A stretch of 64,000 bases of DNA from Vibrio harveyi NBRC 15634 = ATCC 14126 = KCTC 12724 (GTDB lineage Bacteria; Pseudomonadota; Gammaproteobacteria; Enterobacterales; Vibrionaceae): positions 1-64,000 of the forward strand of contig NZ_BCUF01000031.1 of the NCBI RefSeq assembly GCF_001591145.1. The letters run 5' to 3'. Under the pieces are notes generated by a model. That model worked only from the letters and a program-made list of their open reading frames with translations, searched no databases and was not told the DNA's origin. Of the stretch, positions 63,929 to 64,000 are shown piece by piece. Position 1 is the stretch's first letter, and each line of letters begins with the position of its first letter. The position numbers and the translations under genes are program-made.

Positions 63929-64000
63929 GTTGTAAAACAGTAAGATTATTAATGCGGCGGGAAAAATACGTTGGACAACCCCAAAACCTACATCTTGGCT

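Noticed and set aside
1-64000. tRNA, rRNA or prophage genes
   Set aside because: No cloverleaf, ribosomal sequence or phage structural gene was noticed. The CI-like regulator at 44670 stands alone.

Overview
The window is a marine Vibrio chromosome of the Harveyi clade, most likely Vibrio campbellii/harveyi and probably chromosome II. The main reason is a complete bacterial luciferase operon, luxCDABEG followed by ribB (luxH), whose LuxA, LuxB, LuxD and LuxG sequences read like the V. harveyi proteins I know. The osmoprotectant operon betIBA, a Tad/Flp pilus locus, guaC and the codon use agree. No tRNA, rRNA, CRISPR array, phage or IS transposase was seen.

Layout. 1-3.8 kb: betA, betB and betI (choline to glycine betaine). 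4.4-7.8 kb: a secreted DUF4432 sugar-epimerase-like protein behind two matching palindromic operators, a membrane PAS-GGDEF diguanylate cyclase, and two small unknown genes. 8.3-11.3 kb: an amidohydrolase and an AT-rich exported beta-propeller-like protein. 11.4-14.6 kb: an operon of a YHS protein, a DoxX-like membrane protein, an OlsF-type bifunctional acyltransferase (ornithine lipid synthesis) and a GAF protein. 14.8-16.5 kb: an ATP-grasp protein overlapping a DedA protein. 16.8-30.1 kb: a full tad locus (flp, tadV, rcpCAB, tadZABCDEFG, an OmpA-like protein and a coiled-coil accessory), with a divergent LysR gene. 31.6-33.6 kb: an exported alpha/beta hydrolase and an orphan immunity-like gene.

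The most notable object is at 34,020-38,706: a 4,687-bp transposon with Tn7-like ends. It has 10-bp perfect terminal inverted repeats (TGTTGAAACA), a 5-bp target duplication (ATTTC), three spaced ~20-bp repeats at the left end and three nearly abutting ~20-bp repeats at the right end. It sits 20 bp past the guaC stop codon with its right end toward guaC. That is the arrangement of type I-F3 CRISPR-associated transposons of the Tn6677 type, but the element has no tnsABC, tniQ, cas genes or CRISPR. It carries only a HEPN gene, a ViaA-like von Willebrand A gene and a RavA-like MoxR ATPase gene. I read it as a non-autonomous (mini-CAST) element carrying a candidate three-gene defence module. It has separated guaC from its terminator.

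38.7-53.4 kb is mostly ordinary chromosome: guaC, a bifunctional NAD(P)HX repair enzyme, a PAS plus REC-CheC/CheX pair, an aldo/keto reductase, an XRE regulator, clcA, a TDT anion-channel-family protein, an Nramp-related transporter, folE, and moeA-moeB. A possible small RNA lies at about 45.9-46.0 kb. 53.5-60.7 kb is the lux operon on the minus strand: LuxC, LuxD and LuxE make the aldehyde, LuxA and LuxB form luciferase, LuxG supplies reduced flavin, and RibB makes a flavin precursor. After a 636-bp AT-rich upstream region comes a divergent pair: a GEVED/LruC-domain exported protein and a glycine-rich lipoprotein.
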